A stretch of 64,000 bases of DNA from JBBATK01 sp044224515 (lineage in GTDB: Bacteria > Bacteroidota > Ignavibacteria > Kapaibacteriales > NICIL-2). Of this stretch, positions 17,196 through 26,562 are shown piece after piece; the stretch's first letter is position 1; each line of letters opens with the position of its first letter. The translations under genes were made by a program, and so were the position numbers. The DNA lies in the NCBI GenBank assembly GCA_044224515.1, contig JBGAKH010000013.1, positions 72,685 through 136,684 on the forward strand, read 5' to 3'. Below the pieces are notes generated by a model. That model was not told the DNA's origin, did no database searches, and saw only the letters and a list, made by a program, of their open reading frames with translations.

Positions 17196-17456
17196 ATGGC
17201 ACATAAAAAAGGGGCCGGTTCAACGAAAAACGGACGCGATTCAAATGCGCAGCGATTGGGCATTAAGCGTTTCGGCGGACAATTCGTAACTGCCGGTAAC
17301 ATCATTGCACGTCAGAACGGCACGCACTGGCATCCGGGCACAAACGTTGGTTTGGGCAAGGATTACACCATCTTTGCATTGATTGATGGTATCGTGAAGT
17401 TCGAACGTAAGGATCGCAAGAGATTGAAAATCTCGGTCGTTCCCGAAACTGTCTAA
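17196..17456 (+). CDS. rpmA: 50S ribosomal protein L27
   Basis: 86 residues. L27 sits at the peptidyl-transferase centre of the large subunit. The N-terminus MAHKKGAGSTKNGRDSNAQR and the core LGIKRFGGQFVTAGNIIARQ are unmistakable. There is no Firmicutes-type cleaved N-terminal extension. AAGGAG lies 9 bases before the ATG. It is the second gene of the L21-L27 operon and is followed by a terminator hairpin. Confidence 0.98.
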   Translation: MAHKKGAGSTKNGRDSNAQRLGIKRFGGQFVTAGNIIARQNGTHWHPGTNVGLGKDYTIFALIDGIVKFERKDRKRLKISVVPETV

Positions 17457-17483
17457 GAATTTCTTATGCAATGACGAAAGGTC

Positions 17484-17522
17484 AATACCCTGTTCAGGAT
17501 TCTGAGTAGGGTATTTCTTTTT
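17484..17522 (+). terminator. Rho-independent terminator of rplU-rpmA
   Basis: The stem AATACCCT (17484-17491) pairs with AGGGTATT (17508-17515), with an inner TCAG/CTGA pairing, followed by a T-rich tract to 17522. It starts 28 bp after the rpmA stop. Confidence 0.85.
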
Positions 17523-17713
17523 GAAGTCGGAACGACAGCCAAGGATTCTTAGAACTTGTCGTTCAACCACTTCATACGGGTCCTGAAGTGTTGTCGTGAC
17601 GCAAGGCCTGTACGGCAAACGCAGAACAAACACTCGAGGCAAATACACAAGACAACTCACCGAAGGTCAAGCCTTCACAACATTCACTCTAACACACCCA
17701 CTCTGGAGTTTGT

Positions 17714-18646
17714 ATGAAAATTACCGTGATCGGTGCCGGAAATGTCGGCGCCACAGCTGCTCAACACCTAGCGTATTACGAAAAAGCTGAAGAAGTTGTA
17801 CTGGTCGACATTGCCGAAGGGATTCCCCAAGGTAAAGGTCTGGATATGTACGAGGCTATGCCGGTGTTGGCCTCAGATACGCGCGTTATCGGCACCAACA
17901 GTTATGATGAGACAGAAGGTTCAGACTTCGTGATCATGACAGCAGGCCTGGCGCGCAAGCCGGGTATGAGTCGCGACGACTTGCTCGCTGCCAATGCAAA
18001 AATCGTGAGCTCCTGTGTTGAAGCCGCCTATGCAAAGTCACCTAATGCATTTTTTATTGTGGTCTCAAATCCTCTGGATGTGATGACCTATCTCACATTG
18101 AAACGCACCGGTGCAGCCGCGAACAAAGTAATCGGTATGGCAGGTGTTTTGGATACGGCTCGCTACCGCACCTTCATCTCAATGGAATTGAACTGCTCTG
18201 TTGAAGATGTGCAGGCCTTGCTACTCGGTGGACACGGCGATTCGATGGTTCCGCTGCCGAGTTACACCACAGTTGCAGGTATTCCGTTGACGCAACTGAT
18301 GTCTGAAGAACGCATCAACGCAATCGTTGAACGCGCGAAGGCAGGCGGAATTGAAATCGTTAATCACTTGAAGACAGGATCGGCATATTACGCTCCTTCA
18401 GCTTCAGCTGTGCAAATGGTTGACTCCATCGCAAAGAACAAGCGCCGCATTCTTCCTTGCGCAGTTATGCTCAATGGTGAGTACGGACTGAGCGATGTAT
18501 GCGTTGGCGTTCCCGTCAAACTTGGCAAGAACGGCGTCGAGCAAATCCTCGAGATCAAACTTAGCGATAGCGAGCAAGCTTTGCTGAAGAAGTCGGCAGA
18601 CGATGTTCAAGCAAACGTTGCGAAGTTGAAAGAGATGGGATTCTAA
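17714..18646 (+). CDS. mdh: Malate dehydrogenase
   Basis: 310 residues, the LDH-like (Chlorobi/Bacillus type) malate dehydrogenase length. It interconverts malate and oxaloacetate with NAD(H) in the TCA cycle, oxidative or reductive. The Rossmann motif VIGAGNVGATAA, the acidic NAD-binding residue in VVLVDIAEG, the substrate arginines in AGLARKPGMSRDDLL, VSNPLDVMTYL and the catalytic His in LLGGHGDSMVPL are all present. TGGAG lies 8 bases before the ATG. It appears monocistronic, with a strong terminator downstream. Confidence 0.97.
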   Translation: MKITVIGAGNVGATAAQHLAYYEKAEEVVLVDIAEGIPQGKGLDMYEAMPVLASDTRVIGTNSYDETEGSDFVIMTAGLARKPGMSRDDLLAANAKIVSSCVEAAYAKSPNAFFIVVSNPLDVMTYLTLKRTGAAANKVIGMAGVLDTARYRTFISMELNCSVEDVQALLLGGHGDSMVPLPSYTTVAGIPLTQLMSEERINAIVERAKAGGIEIVNHLKTGSAYYAPSASAVQMVDSIAKNKRRILPCAVMLNGEYGLSDVCVGVPVKLGKNGVEQILEIKLSDSEQALLKKSADDVQANVAKLKEMGF

Positions 18647-18720
18647 TAATCGCGCAACTGTGATACGATAGTCGACCACAGCGATGAGCCATTTACGCTT
18701 ACGCCGGGTCGCGAAAAGAG

Positions 18721-18756
18721 AAGCGAACACATGTACAATGTGTTCGCTTTTTTTTT
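18721..18756 (+). terminator. Rho-independent terminator of mdh
   Basis: A 12-bp perfect stem, AAGCGAACACAT (18721-18732) with ATGTGTTCGCTT (18738-18749), has loop GTACA and is followed by a run of nine T (18748-18756). Confidence 0.95.
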
Positions 18757-19152
18757 GTGGTTGAGTTTTCGAAGAGACAATGCGCGCGTCACCAGTCGAC
18801 GAAGAAAGCTATGAGTGTGTCCGCAAACATAGTCCTGATGCGGCCTCTGGGACTTCTTTATACAGTATTTCGTAGGTACTTCAAAAAAAATAATGTCCGA
18901 ACTGAAACAGAATTTTAGCTGTTCTGATTATTGTCTTTGAACCTGACGCACGCAAATAATCGGATATCCTTGCACGCAGCTTTTCGTGTCAGAACAGAGT
19001 AGTCGCTTTGACGACGCGCGACAACACGCGATCCGGATCTCGTGTTGAGTAATCAATCAAAGCAGGTGTCGACGAGCTGGACGCAGCTCTACGGCTCCTC
19101 ATCTTGTCCTCTCGCGATTTTTCTATGTCTCACTTGACCGTAAAGGATACCT
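18757..19152. other. Intergenic region before secreted T9SS cargo gene
   Basis: 396 bp without a supported gene. Its one clear structure is the near-perfect 26-bp palindrome at 19022-19047. Short open frames here have no ribosome site. Confidence 0.5.
19022..19047. promoter_or_regulatory. Operator-like 26-bp palindrome
   Basis: CAACACG (19022-19028) and CGTGTTG (19041-19047) flank a perfect central GATCCGGATC; only one symmetric pair (C/T) is mismatched. It lies 105 bp upstream of the secreted-protein start at 19153 and has no T-run, so an operator is more likely than a terminator. The regulator is unknown. Confidence 0.4.
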
Positions 19153-20448
19153 ATGAAAGCCTTTCTAAAAATTTGTTTGCTGATGGCCGCCTCTCTGGTT
19201 GCACCCCTACGCGCCGATTCATCTGTCACCACGAGCGATCATGTCTTATACAAAGACTCCGATAAGCCCGCGGTAACGTGGTCGTCGTCGTGCCCGGGAT
19301 TGTACACCGGAAATGCAACGGACAAACCTGATGCCTCGGAAGGTCGAGCAAATCTTGGCGCAATTAGCCTCGATGCAAGCTCGTACAACTACACCTTGGT
19401 TGTAGATCCAATCATTCCCGGCAAAACGGTGTCTGCTACGTTTAATCTACGTCCCATCGACTGGTCTCAGAATGGTCGCGCTCTGGTCCATGTGCGTGAC
19501 AATGCAGGTAACGATACGACGGTACTCTATACCTACACTCCACTTCGACTGACAATGGCGGATGCGCAACTCAGCGATGTCTATCCTGATAGCAGCATCA
19601 GCTATGTGATTCCTATCATCAACAACACAGCGGGTCCAATGCAAATCAATGCTATTCGATTGCTAGGACCGGATGCTGAATTCACGCTCGATGCTTCTAC
19701 GGTACAAAACATCACACTGCAGAAGCATGATACTTTAAAGGTCACCGTTCATTTTAAAGGTGCAGCCGATAAAGACTATGCTACGAAGTTGCAACTCGTC
19801 TTGGGCTGCGATACTTCGAACACGCAGAGCGCTCAGATCCGCGCACACGTTGGAACGTTGGTCTTTCTTATAAAGGATGTGGACTTTGGTACCAAAACAG
19901 TCGGAACTGACTGGGCAGTCGATGTGCTTGCGGTAAACACAGGCACGCTTGCCGCAACTCTCCAATCTCTCAGTCTGAAAAGTGGAACTCAGTCTTTTCG
20001 TCTGAAGAACGCGGCAAGCTTGCCCTTAACTATCGCAGCAGGTGCAACGCAGAAAGTTGCAGAGGTGGAATTCAAACCCCTAAGTGTCGGTACCTTCCAA
20101 GACAACTTTGCTTACGATATCGCCGAAGACCATGTGGGGATTCTCTCCACCCCCGTGGTAAAAGGTGGTGGTGAGCAGTCTTCGGGAGTCAACGACCTCG
20201 GTGATGCAGTCCTCAGTGTGCAACCCAATCCGGCGAATACCACGCTGCGTATACGCTTTAAAGATGTCGCTAGTCTGCCTCTCCAAGTGCAGATCTATGA
20301 TGTCGACGGACGTTCTCTCAGCACTCACAACATTGTCGGAAGCGATGAAGTGAATGTCCCTTTGAGTGAATTGAACAATGGGGTGTACTTCTGCCGCTAC
20401 ATCATCAACGGCGAAGAACACGGTTTCCGTTTCTATGTATTACACTAA
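19153..20448 (+). CDS. Secreted protein with Hydin/choice-of-anchor domain and T9SS type A sorting domain
   Basis: 431 residues. A Sec signal peptide (MKAFLKICLLMAASLVAPLRA) is followed by beta-rich domains. The part around residues 235-330 resembles an ASPM/SPD-2/Hydin-like choice-of-anchor domain (VDFGTKTVGTDWAVDVLAVNTG, then VEFKPLSVGTFQDNFAYD). The last 80 residues are a type IX secretion type A sorting domain: VQPNPANTTLRIRF, VQIYDVDGRSL, LNNGVYFCRYIINGEEHGFRFYVLH. In this family the C-terminal domain directs passage through the T9SS pore and is then cleaved or anchored. Its own role is unknown. AAGGA lies before the ATG, and a strong terminator follows. Confidence 0.85.
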   Translation: MKAFLKICLLMAASLVAPLRADSSVTTSDHVLYKDSDKPAVTWSSSCPGLYTGNATDKPDASEGRANLGAISLDASSYNYTLVVDPIIPGKTVSATFNLRPIDWSQNGRALVHVRDNAGNDTTVLYTYTPLRLTMADAQLSDVYPDSSISYVIPIINNTAGPMQINAIRLLGPDAEFTLDASTVQNITLQKHDTLKVTVHFKGAADKDYATKLQLVLGCDTSNTQSAQIRAHVGTLVFLIKDVDFGTKTVGTDWAVDVLAVNTGTLAATLQSLSLKSGTQSFRLKNAASLPLTIAAGATQKVAEVEFKPLSVGTFQDNFAYDIAEDHVGILSTPVVKGGGEQSSGVNDLGDAVLSVQPNPANTTLRIRFKDVASLPLQVQIYDVDGRSLSTHNIVGSDEVNVPLSELNNGVYFCRYIINGEEHGFRFYVLH

Positions 20449-20470
20449 GGTATTGTTCTTCGTTTGCTCA

Positions 20471-20508
20471 CAGCGCTGCAGTCCCCACTGCAGCGCTGTT
20501 TCTTTTTT
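20471..20508 (+). terminator. Rho-independent terminator
   Basis: A 12-bp perfect stem, CAGCGCTGCAGT (20471-20482) with ACTGCAGCGCTG (20487-20498), has loop CCCC and a TTTCTTTTTT tail. It ends the T9SS cargo gene. Confidence 0.95.
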
Positions 20509-20874
20509 ATCGCAACGAAGAATGCATGCACTACTTCAGCGTCCGGCAAATAAGCGCTTGTATACAGAGTAGTCATGAAAATGGACGCATTCGTATGCTC
20601 TCACCATAAAGTTCGGATGCACGACTGCTAAACCTACGCCCTTTGAAATATAATGCCGCTTGAACAGCGCAACGATACGACAACGTGTTTGATTGGCGTC
20701 TGTCAAGCAGTGCAGCACCTGCTCGCAACTAGTTTATGCTTGCAACCAGTCTTTACTCATACCGTGTACCGGTTCAACGCTCGTGCAAAACCCAAGGTTT
20801 ACAGAATATTTAAACCGGGGAAGGTTCTTACAAGCTGATAAACAGCACGCTTGTGTCTATCAAATGGGTTTCGC
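20509..20874. other. Intergenic region, nothing recognised
   Basis: 366 bp between a plus-strand terminator and the minus-strand YyaL-like gene. Short open frames exist on both strands, but none has a ribosome site or recognisable product. Confidence 0.4.
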
Positions 20875-22941
20875 TCAGTGCTCCGCAATAAGAGAACGAT
20901 GCATAGCGAGCACACCACGCTTTCGTTTCACGTAGTAGTCAATATTGTGGTGTTGTAGCGAGAAGAGTTCACACGAGCGTTGATCGCAACACTCGATATG
21001 ATCCGGATCTAAAACACTTTCCGCGTCCTGAATCCAGATGACATAGGGATGGTTATGTCGAGTTATTGCAGTACGCGCCTTAGCATGAATCTCGGTTGAG
21101 CTGCGCAAGGAGAGCGGCGACAAGCACCATTGTAGAGCTGCTCCTAACCACGCGCTGTGATACTGCGGATTTCGCAGAGCAGTCGTGAGAGTTGCCTGAA
21201 TCATCGCAGCAGCGCGCTCGAGATAGTCAGGTCGTGCACAGAGAACCCCGAGCTGTGTCAGCAAGGTCGCCAGCTTGGCGTTTGAACTTGGGATCACGGT
21301 GTCATGCGTTTCCGGTCGTGATTGGAGGGCAAGAGTTGAGCGCCTGGAAGAATAGAGCACATAAGCAGAGCTAGGATCTGCAAAGCGTTGAAGGAGTTCA
21401 TCGCACAAATCAATGGACTTGTGCAGAAGATCCTCACGTCCGTTCATTTCATAGACATCGAGACAAGCCTGTGCCAAAAACACGTAGTCGTCTGCAAAAG
21501 CATCAAAGCTCTCATGATCGCGATAGTCGTCCACAGCCAGTATGTGCGATAGCGAAGCTGTTCCCTGATTGGACTCTGTAAGCAGACAACGAAGAATCTC
21601 GTCAGCTCTTGATGCGTACGCGGAATCATGCAAGGCACCCGCGGCATTGACCAGTGCGCTGACGGCTAAGGCATTCCATGAGACCAGGAGCTTACGGTCA
21701 ACGATCGGCGAAGGTCGCAGCCGTCGATGTTCAAACAGTGTGTGACGTATGCGCGACAGCGCACTGTTTAGGTCCTCGGGCTCCATGCCGACCGCACGAG
21801 CACAGGCCTCATTATCGTTATGGCGGACGAGTACGTAACGTCCATCCTCAGCCACATACGCTCCAAAGCCGAATGCATGAGCCGCGAGATCGTAATCGGA
21901 TCCAAGAAGCTCCCGTAACTCTGTTTGTGTCCAAGTGTAGTAGCGACCCTCCTCTCCCTCGCTATCTGCATCCAAGGCTGAGTAGTAACAGCCTGTAGGA
22001 GAACGTAACTCACGCTCGAGGAATGCTATGCTCGCACGTAGGACCTGTTCACTTTCCTCCGATGGACGAAGTGTGTGTCGTTTGGCAACGAGAGAAATAA
22101 GTTGCGCATTGTCATACAACATCTTTTCAAAGTGCGGTACAATCCATCGTTCGTCCGTGGAGTAGCGCGAAAATCCTCCGCCGAGCTGATCGTACAATCC
22201 ACCTCGGCACATCCCATCGACACTCCGTTCAACATGGGCCTCGAGTTGACGAGCTAGGTCAAGCTGCGTCTCATCGCTCGAATAGAGTTTTAATGCACTA
22301 CTCAGATCCTGAACAAAGCTGAGGGCTGCGGGCATGGGAAATTTTGGCGCACCACGATCTCCACCATAGTCAAGGTCGAAATTGCGTGACCAAGTGCTGA
22401 CCGATTCCAAGAGGTCTTGAAACAGGTAGTGTGTGTTGTTGGGCGTGCGCGAACTAAAGCGCTGCTGAAGCACATCCATACTGTCACCGGCCGCCGATAA
22501 CACGCGTTCCGGTTCAGTAGTATACAGTGTACTAAGCTGTTCAAGCAATTGTTTCCACTGTGCAGGTCTGAAATAAGTTCCACCATAGATTGGTCGACCA
22601 TCGGCAACGCAAAAAACATTAAGCGGCCAACCGCCGCGCCCGCTCATCATTTGTACCGCATCCATGTAGAATTGATCTACGTCCGGGTGCTCTTCGCGAT
22701 CGACCTTTATGCAGACGAAATGATCATTCATCAACGTGGCAATCGACGCATCGGCAAAACTCTCATGTTCCATTACATGACACCAATGGCATGAAGCATA
22801 TCCGATACTGAGCAACACAAGTTTGTCGTGCTGCACAGCATACTGCCATGCTTGGTCAGACCACGCCTGCCATGCTACCGGGTTTGATGCGTGCTGTTGT
22901 AGGTAGGTACTGGCACTCCTATGAAGTGTGTTCGTTAGCAT
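20875..22941 (-). CDS. Thioredoxin-domain/(alpha/alpha)6 barrel protein, YyaL/SSP411 (DUF255) family
   Basis: 688 residues, the family length. The N-terminal 160 residues are a DUF255 thioredoxin-like domain: SNPVAWQAWSDQAWQYA, then the active-site-like CHWCHVMEHESF, KVDREEHPDVDQFYMDAVQ and GGWPLNVF. The rest is an alpha/alpha toroid related to glycosidases or mannose epimerases, with DYGGDRGAPKFPMPAALSF, GGLYDQLGGGFSRYSTDERWIVPHFEKMLYDNAQL and SWNALAVSAL. Relatives occur from bacteria to human SPATA20. The biochemical function is unsettled, so none is assigned. The next gene upstream on the same strand (sugar isomerase) is separated by a GC-rich hairpin. Confidence 0.92.
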   Translation of the reverse strand: MLTNTLHRSASTYLQQHASNPVAWQAWSDQAWQYAVQHDKLVLLSIGYASCHWCHVMEHESFADASIATLMNDHFVCIKVDREEHPDVDQFYMDAVQMMSGRGGWPLNVFCVADGRPIYGGTYFRPAQWKQLLEQLSTLYTTEPERVLSAAGDSMDVLQQRFSSRTPNNTHYLFQDLLESVSTWSRNFDLDYGGDRGAPKFPMPAALSFVQDLSSALKLYSSDETQLDLARQLEAHVERSVDGMCRGGLYDQLGGGFSRYSTDERWIVPHFEKMLYDNAQLISLVAKRHTLRPSEESEQVLRASIAFLERELRSPTGCYYSALDADSEGEEGRYYTWTQTELRELLGSDYDLAAHAFGFGAYVAEDGRYVLVRHNDNEACARAVGMEPEDLNSALSRIRHTLFEHRRLRPSPIVDRKLLVSWNALAVSALVNAAGALHDSAYASRADEILRCLLTESNQGTASLSHILAVDDYRDHESFDAFADDYVFLAQACLDVYEMNGREDLLHKSIDLCDELLQRFADPSSAYVLYSSRRSTLALQSRPETHDTVIPSSNAKLATLLTQLGVLCARPDYLERAAAMIQATLTTALRNPQYHSAWLGAALQWCLSPLSLRSSTEIHAKARTAITRHNHPYVIWIQDAESVLDPDHIECCDQRSCELFSLQHHNIDYYVKRKRGVLAMHRSLIAEH

Positions 22942-23011
22942 GAGTTACAGGGTCCCGGTGATACAGTTGTCAAGTACCAATCAAGATGTGGAGAGTAGCC
23001 TCAAAATGTCA

Positions 23012-23032
23012 GCGGGGGGCAGAGCCCCCCGC
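23012..23032. repeat. GC-rich hairpin between isomerase and YyaL-like genes
   Basis: GCGGGGGGC (23012-23020) and GCCCCCCGC (23024-23032) with a 3-nt loop lie 28 bp past the isomerase stop on the minus strand. The downstream tail has only one T-run (TGACATTTT). Probably a terminator, with some readthrough possible. Confidence 0.6.
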
Positions 23033-23060
23033 ATAACAAAAAGAAATCCTATGAATTGAC

Positions 23061-24137
23061 TTATCGCTGCTCTGCCAACAATGCTTTAAGTTTCATGATG
23101 ACCGGCACGGGTGTTGGGTCGACATTGTTGAGCATGGCCATGTAGTAACTCACCCAATCGCCGAGGTAGATTGCAGAAAACATTCGGCCAAGAAGCGTTT
23201 TACCTTCAGGACGAATCTCGTGCAGTCCTTTGACTTGCTTTTTCAAGATATCTTTTAAAGCATCAAAGCGAATCGAAACTCGTTGGTGGTCGTCGGCATC
23301 GCGAAGTAAGACGATTGAAAAGTGTTGCTTCGTATCGCGAGGGTATGACCAGCCATTGATTTCGTTGTGATTCATTTCGGGCAAGACGTGTCCGAACGCC
23401 ACATTTTTGGCATTTTCCTGGATTTGTCCTCGCCAACGCAAATTCACTGCATCCATACGGTCGGCAGCCGAATAGATAACAGGCGCCGTTCCTACTAGCT
23501 TTTTGGCAAGATTAAGGGCTGTGTTTTTCGAATTGGCTTGAGCATAGGTCGAAGACTGTGCATCAAGTAGTTCGACAACTTCTTTCATCCCCGCAATCGT
23601 GGCTTTGCGTGCTGCTGTGCCGACGGTGGGGTGCTTCATCAAACTCATCAAAAGTGGGAAGAAGCTATAACCAAGAGCACAGCGAGGTTGCAGACCCTTG
23701 GGTATACCAATGACGGGGAAGCCATTTTTTGTTGCTCTTTTGGTGATTTGCCCTCCCGTCGAAATCACCAACATATTCTTCGTGCGCTTTCGTGCCTGCT
23801 CATAGGCACTAAGAGTTTCCTCTGTATCACCACTGTAGGAACTCGCCACAACGTTGGTTGACTCGCCGACATTGCCGGGAAGAGAATAGGTACGTGAGAC
23901 ACTGATCTGCAGATGGTCTGCACCTTTGGTTGCTGCGCAGTATGAACGAGCTAGATCTCCGCCAATGGCGGAACCTCCTAATCCAAGAATCACATATTGG
24001 TCAGATGTCGGCTTGTTGCTGAAGAATGGTGCCTCATCACCAATGCTGATTGCGTGACGTATTTGCTCCGGGAAGGTAAGCAGAACATTAAACATGTTGG
24101 CCTTGTCGGCATTGAAGAGTTGGTCGTTGCTTGCCAT
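23061..24137 (-). CDS. Bifunctional phosphoglucose/phosphomannose isomerase
   Basis: 358 residues, the size of the bifunctional PGI/PMI family of SIS-domain enzymes, not the larger classical PGI. It would interconvert fructose-6-phosphate with glucose-6-phosphate or mannose-6-phosphate. Visible are the first SIS motif YVILGLGGSAIGGDLARSY, the sugar-phosphate loop SSYSGDTEETLSAYEQA, LPEMNHNEINGW with the catalytic Glu/His region, and the C-terminal LGDWVSYYMAMLNNVDPTPVPVI split motif. ATG 24137 is chosen over a start 19 codons upstream because AAAGGA sits at the right distance and the upstream stretch is not conserved-looking. It is divergent from the gene at 24185. Confidence 0.9.
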   Translation of the reverse strand: MASNDQLFNADKANMFNVLLTFPEQIRHAISIGDEAPFFSNKPTSDQYVILGLGGSAIGGDLARSYCAATKGADHLQISVSRTYSLPGNVGESTNVVASSYSGDTEETLSAYEQARKRTKNMLVISTGGQITKRATKNGFPVIGIPKGLQPRCALGYSFFPLLMSLMKHPTVGTAARKATIAGMKEVVELLDAQSSTYAQANSKNTALNLAKKLVGTAPVIYSAADRMDAVNLRWRGQIQENAKNVAFGHVLPEMNHNEINGWSYPRDTKQHFSIVLLRDADDHQRVSIRFDALKDILKKQVKGLHEIRPEGKTLLGRMFSAIYLGDWVSYYMAMLNNVDPTPVPVIMKLKALLAEQR

Positions 24138-24184
24138 GATGTGTCCTTTGAAAGCGTTGTGCTGTATTTTTGTGAACCATTGCA

Positions 24185-25138
24185 ATGATAACACCCATCA
24201 GCCCACTTTTTGTGAAAAATATCGTTCGTCGTGCCATCCGGCGTTTCCCTCTGCCTCTCCTCTTATGTTGCCTAGCCTGCCTCGTCCTCAGCGGGACTTG
24301 CGGAGCTCAACAGAGTTTTGTCTTAAAGGCTGAAATGCAGGCGGACAGTACGCTTAGTGGACATATCATGGAGTGGGCTCGCTATAACATGATCCGCCTG
24401 CACGTGTGGAATCCGGGGGATTCGGCAGTGGCTTTTAGGGTTGAAAGTTCGGTCATGAATGAGGGCTCGATGCTTGCTGCCCAAGCCGGTATGCGTTCGC
24501 CGTTGATTGTTCTTCCTGCGCATGGCGATAGCATTTTGTCTACATCGCAATTGTTTTCTTTGAGTCGCATGAAATTTCAGTACGAAAAGACTCGACGCAG
24601 AAACACCGGAGTGCTGCCGACAGGGGATATGAGTGTTTGTGTTCTCTTGCAGGACAGCAGTGGTTTGCGCGTATTAGCCCAGGCGGGTTGTGTTAAACGC
24701 CATGTCATTGAGTATCGTCCGCAGTTCCCGCAATTCCCTCCGCACCGAGACACCGTGCCACCCTCAACCATCAGCTTTCGCTGGAAAGCAGTTGAACCGG
24801 CACCGCGGCATTGCGAGTATCACTTGAAAGTCTTCGATCGCGGCTTGGAAAGCTATGCGGCGCAAGTGGTACGAACTCGAAAAGCACTGTTGGATACGAT
24901 ACTCATCAATCAAAACAGCTGCGCATGGAAGACTCCGGCTTCAAGCACCGTTCAACACATCGTTTGGCAAGTGCAGGCGAGTGACGGACAAGGTAATCCT
25001 TACGGCACGATGGATGGCTATTCAGATATCGCTGAGTTTAGTGTCTCCGCACCTGAGGGTGCAACGCAACAGCAACAAAACATCAACACCTCATCCGATC
25101 GGTCAAAGCATCATACCATGAAGAAGCGAAAGAGGTAA
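24185..25138 (+). CDS. Secreted hypothetical protein
   Basis: 317 residues, family not recognised. Two positively charged residues before a hydrophobic stretch (PLPLLLCCLACLVLSGTCGA) make a Sec signal peptide ending near residue 41; it is not a convincing lipobox. Residues 45-180 look beta-rich. Residues 190-300 resemble a fibronectin type III-like module, with ISFRWKAVEPAPRHCEYHLKV and HIVWQVQASDGQGNPYG. The C-terminus is basic (KKRKR), with no T9SS sorting domain. It starts 47 bp from the divergent isomerase start and ends at a shared terminator. A role in the envelope is plausible, but nothing more can be said. Confidence 0.7.
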   Translation: MITPISPLFVKNIVRRAIRRFPLPLLLCCLACLVLSGTCGAQQSFVLKAEMQADSTLSGHIMEWARYNMIRLHVWNPGDSAVAFRVESSVMNEGSMLAAQAGMRSPLIVLPAHGDSILSTSQLFSLSRMKFQYEKTRRRNTGVLPTGDMSVCVLLQDSSGLRVLAQAGCVKRHVIEYRPQFPQFPPHRDTVPPSTISFRWKAVEPAPRHCEYHLKVFDRGLESYAAQVVRTRKALLDTILINQNSCAWKTPASSTVQHIVWQVQASDGQGNPYGTMDGYSDIAEFSVSAPEGATQQQQNINTSSDRSKHHTMKKRKR

Positions 25139-25164
25139 AAAAAAGCACTGCGAGGCAGTGCTTT
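25134..25164. terminator. Bidirectional terminator between convergent genes
   Basis: A 10-bp stem, AAAGCACTGC (25142-25151) with GCAGTGCTTT (25155-25164), has loop GAG. On the minus strand it is followed by eight T, a strong terminator for the M42 peptidase gene. On the plus strand the tail is short. Confidence 0.9.
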
Positions 25165-25231
25165 GCGTGATCGTCATGCATTGTGGAAGGATCATGAAGA
25201 GAGCGCGAAAACATGATAAGACTCGGGAACG

Positions 25232-26272
25232 TTATCCGAGTGCGTCGAACAAATGCGAGTGTTCAATAAATGCTTTCGTCAGAGCAATTGAGGCTGCGAC
25301 ATCGTTCGCATGCACAGATTCGATGACGGTGTGCGTGTAGCGGCAGGGGATCGAAATCGTGGCGACCGGAATTCCGCCTCTACTAAGTTGCATTCCGCCG
25401 GCATCCGTCCCACCTTTAGGCAACACTTCCATTTGATGCTGGATACCTTGCTCTTCGCAGAGGTTACGCAAAAACTCAACTAAGCCAAAGTGGGAAATAG
25501 AGTACGAATCGAGAATCTTGATGCCCGTACCGGCGCCGCATTGCACACAGTGATTTCGTTCCTCGACGCCAGGAATATCTGCAGCAATAGTGATATCGAT
25601 GGCGATACCAATATCGGGATCGAGACCAAAGGCGGCTGTGCGAGCTCCTCGAACACCGACCTCTTCTTGTACGGTTGCGACGGCGTAGATGTCGTCTTCC
25701 GAGGAACTAAACGACTTAAACGCTTCAATCATGGTATAGACACCGACACGGTCATCCAAAGTTTTACCTGTATAAAAGTCACCCATCTGAATCAACTCAC
25801 GTTCGAGAGTGATGCAGTCACCGACTCGTATCAATGTCTTTAGTCGAGCATAGTCCAAACCAACATCGATAAAAAGATCTTCCAAAGGAGTGACCTTGTT
25901 GCGTTCTTCGGGCGTGGTAAAGTGCGTAGGCTTGATACCGATTACGCCATCGAGTACCTCACGGCCATAGATTTTTACACGTTGAGCGATGAGCACTCGT
26001 GGATCAAAACCACCTAAGGTTTGAAAGTAGACAAAGCCCTCTTTACTTATGTAGCGCACAACGAAGGAGATCTCATCCATGTGCGCCGCAATCATGATTT
26101 TACGGGCGTTGGGAGAACGACCTTTACGTCGGTAAAAAGCATTACCCATTGGGTCTACCCAATGTTCGTCGGCAGATGACGCGAGTTCGTCATGCACACG
26201 CTGACGAAAAATTGACTCGCGACCCGGGATACCCGGCGTCGCACACAAGGTTTTAAGTAGTTCGAAAGACAT
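25232..26272 (-). CDS. M42-family metallopeptidase (glutamyl/deblocking aminopeptidase type)
   Basis: 346 residues, the length of the M42 (FrvX/CelM/TET) family. These cytosolic enzymes form large oligomers and trim peptides with two metal ions. Visible motifs are IAAHMDEISFVV (first metal His/Asp), the bridging Asp in LDDRVGVYTMIEA, ATVQEEVGVRGA (catalytic Glu pair), DIGIAIDIT and a C-terminal ligand His in CRYTHTVIES. Several M42 members were first named endoglucanases; peptidase is the better call. It appears monocistronic, ending at the terminator near 25134-25164. Confidence 0.94.
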   Translation of the reverse strand: MSFELLKTLCATPGIPGRESIFRQRVHDELASSADEHWVDPMGNAFYRRKGRSPNARKIMIAAHMDEISFVVRYISKEGFVYFQTLGGFDPRVLIAQRVKIYGREVLDGVIGIKPTHFTTPEERNKVTPLEDLFIDVGLDYARLKTLIRVGDCITLERELIQMGDFYTGKTLDDRVGVYTMIEAFKSFSSSEDDIYAVATVQEEVGVRGARTAAFGLDPDIGIAIDITIAADIPGVEERNHCVQCGAGTGIKILDSYSISHFGLVEFLRNLCEEQGIQHQMEVLPKGGTDAGGMQLSRGGIPVATISIPCRYTHTVIESVHANDVAASIALTKAFIEHSHLFDALG

Positions 26273-26562
26273 AAGCAGAGTGTTCGTTGAAACGAAAGCT
26301 GAACCGGTTGTACGGCGAATATAGAATGCGGAGAGCAGCCTCGCTAGAACAACAAGCGAAATGGATTATTGTGCTAGGGTGGTGAATAGATTCTGTCTTG
26401 CCTTGCACTGATTACACAACAAACAAAAAGCGCTTGCAGTTCGGGGAACTACAAGCGCTTTGCTTTCAGTGTCCTAGTGAAGTTCAGGCTTTCGACAGGA
26501 TGAACCTCGGTGGACTGTTCGGTCTACGGGTGAAGCCCCCGTTACGAGAGAATGGCAGAACC
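26273..26562. other. Intergenic region with 3' end of the GG-peptide transcript
   Basis: 290 bp between the M42 start and the GG-peptide stop, both on the minus strand. It holds the peptide gene's terminator (26418-26461) and presumably the M42 promoter. No other gene is supported. Confidence 0.5.
26418..26461 (-). terminator. Rho-independent terminator of the GG-leader peptide gene
   Basis: A 16-base stem (26446-26461 with 26427-26442, one mismatch, GGG loop) is followed on the minus strand by CTTTTTGTTTG. It lies about 100 nt after the peptide stop codon. Confidence 0.85.
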
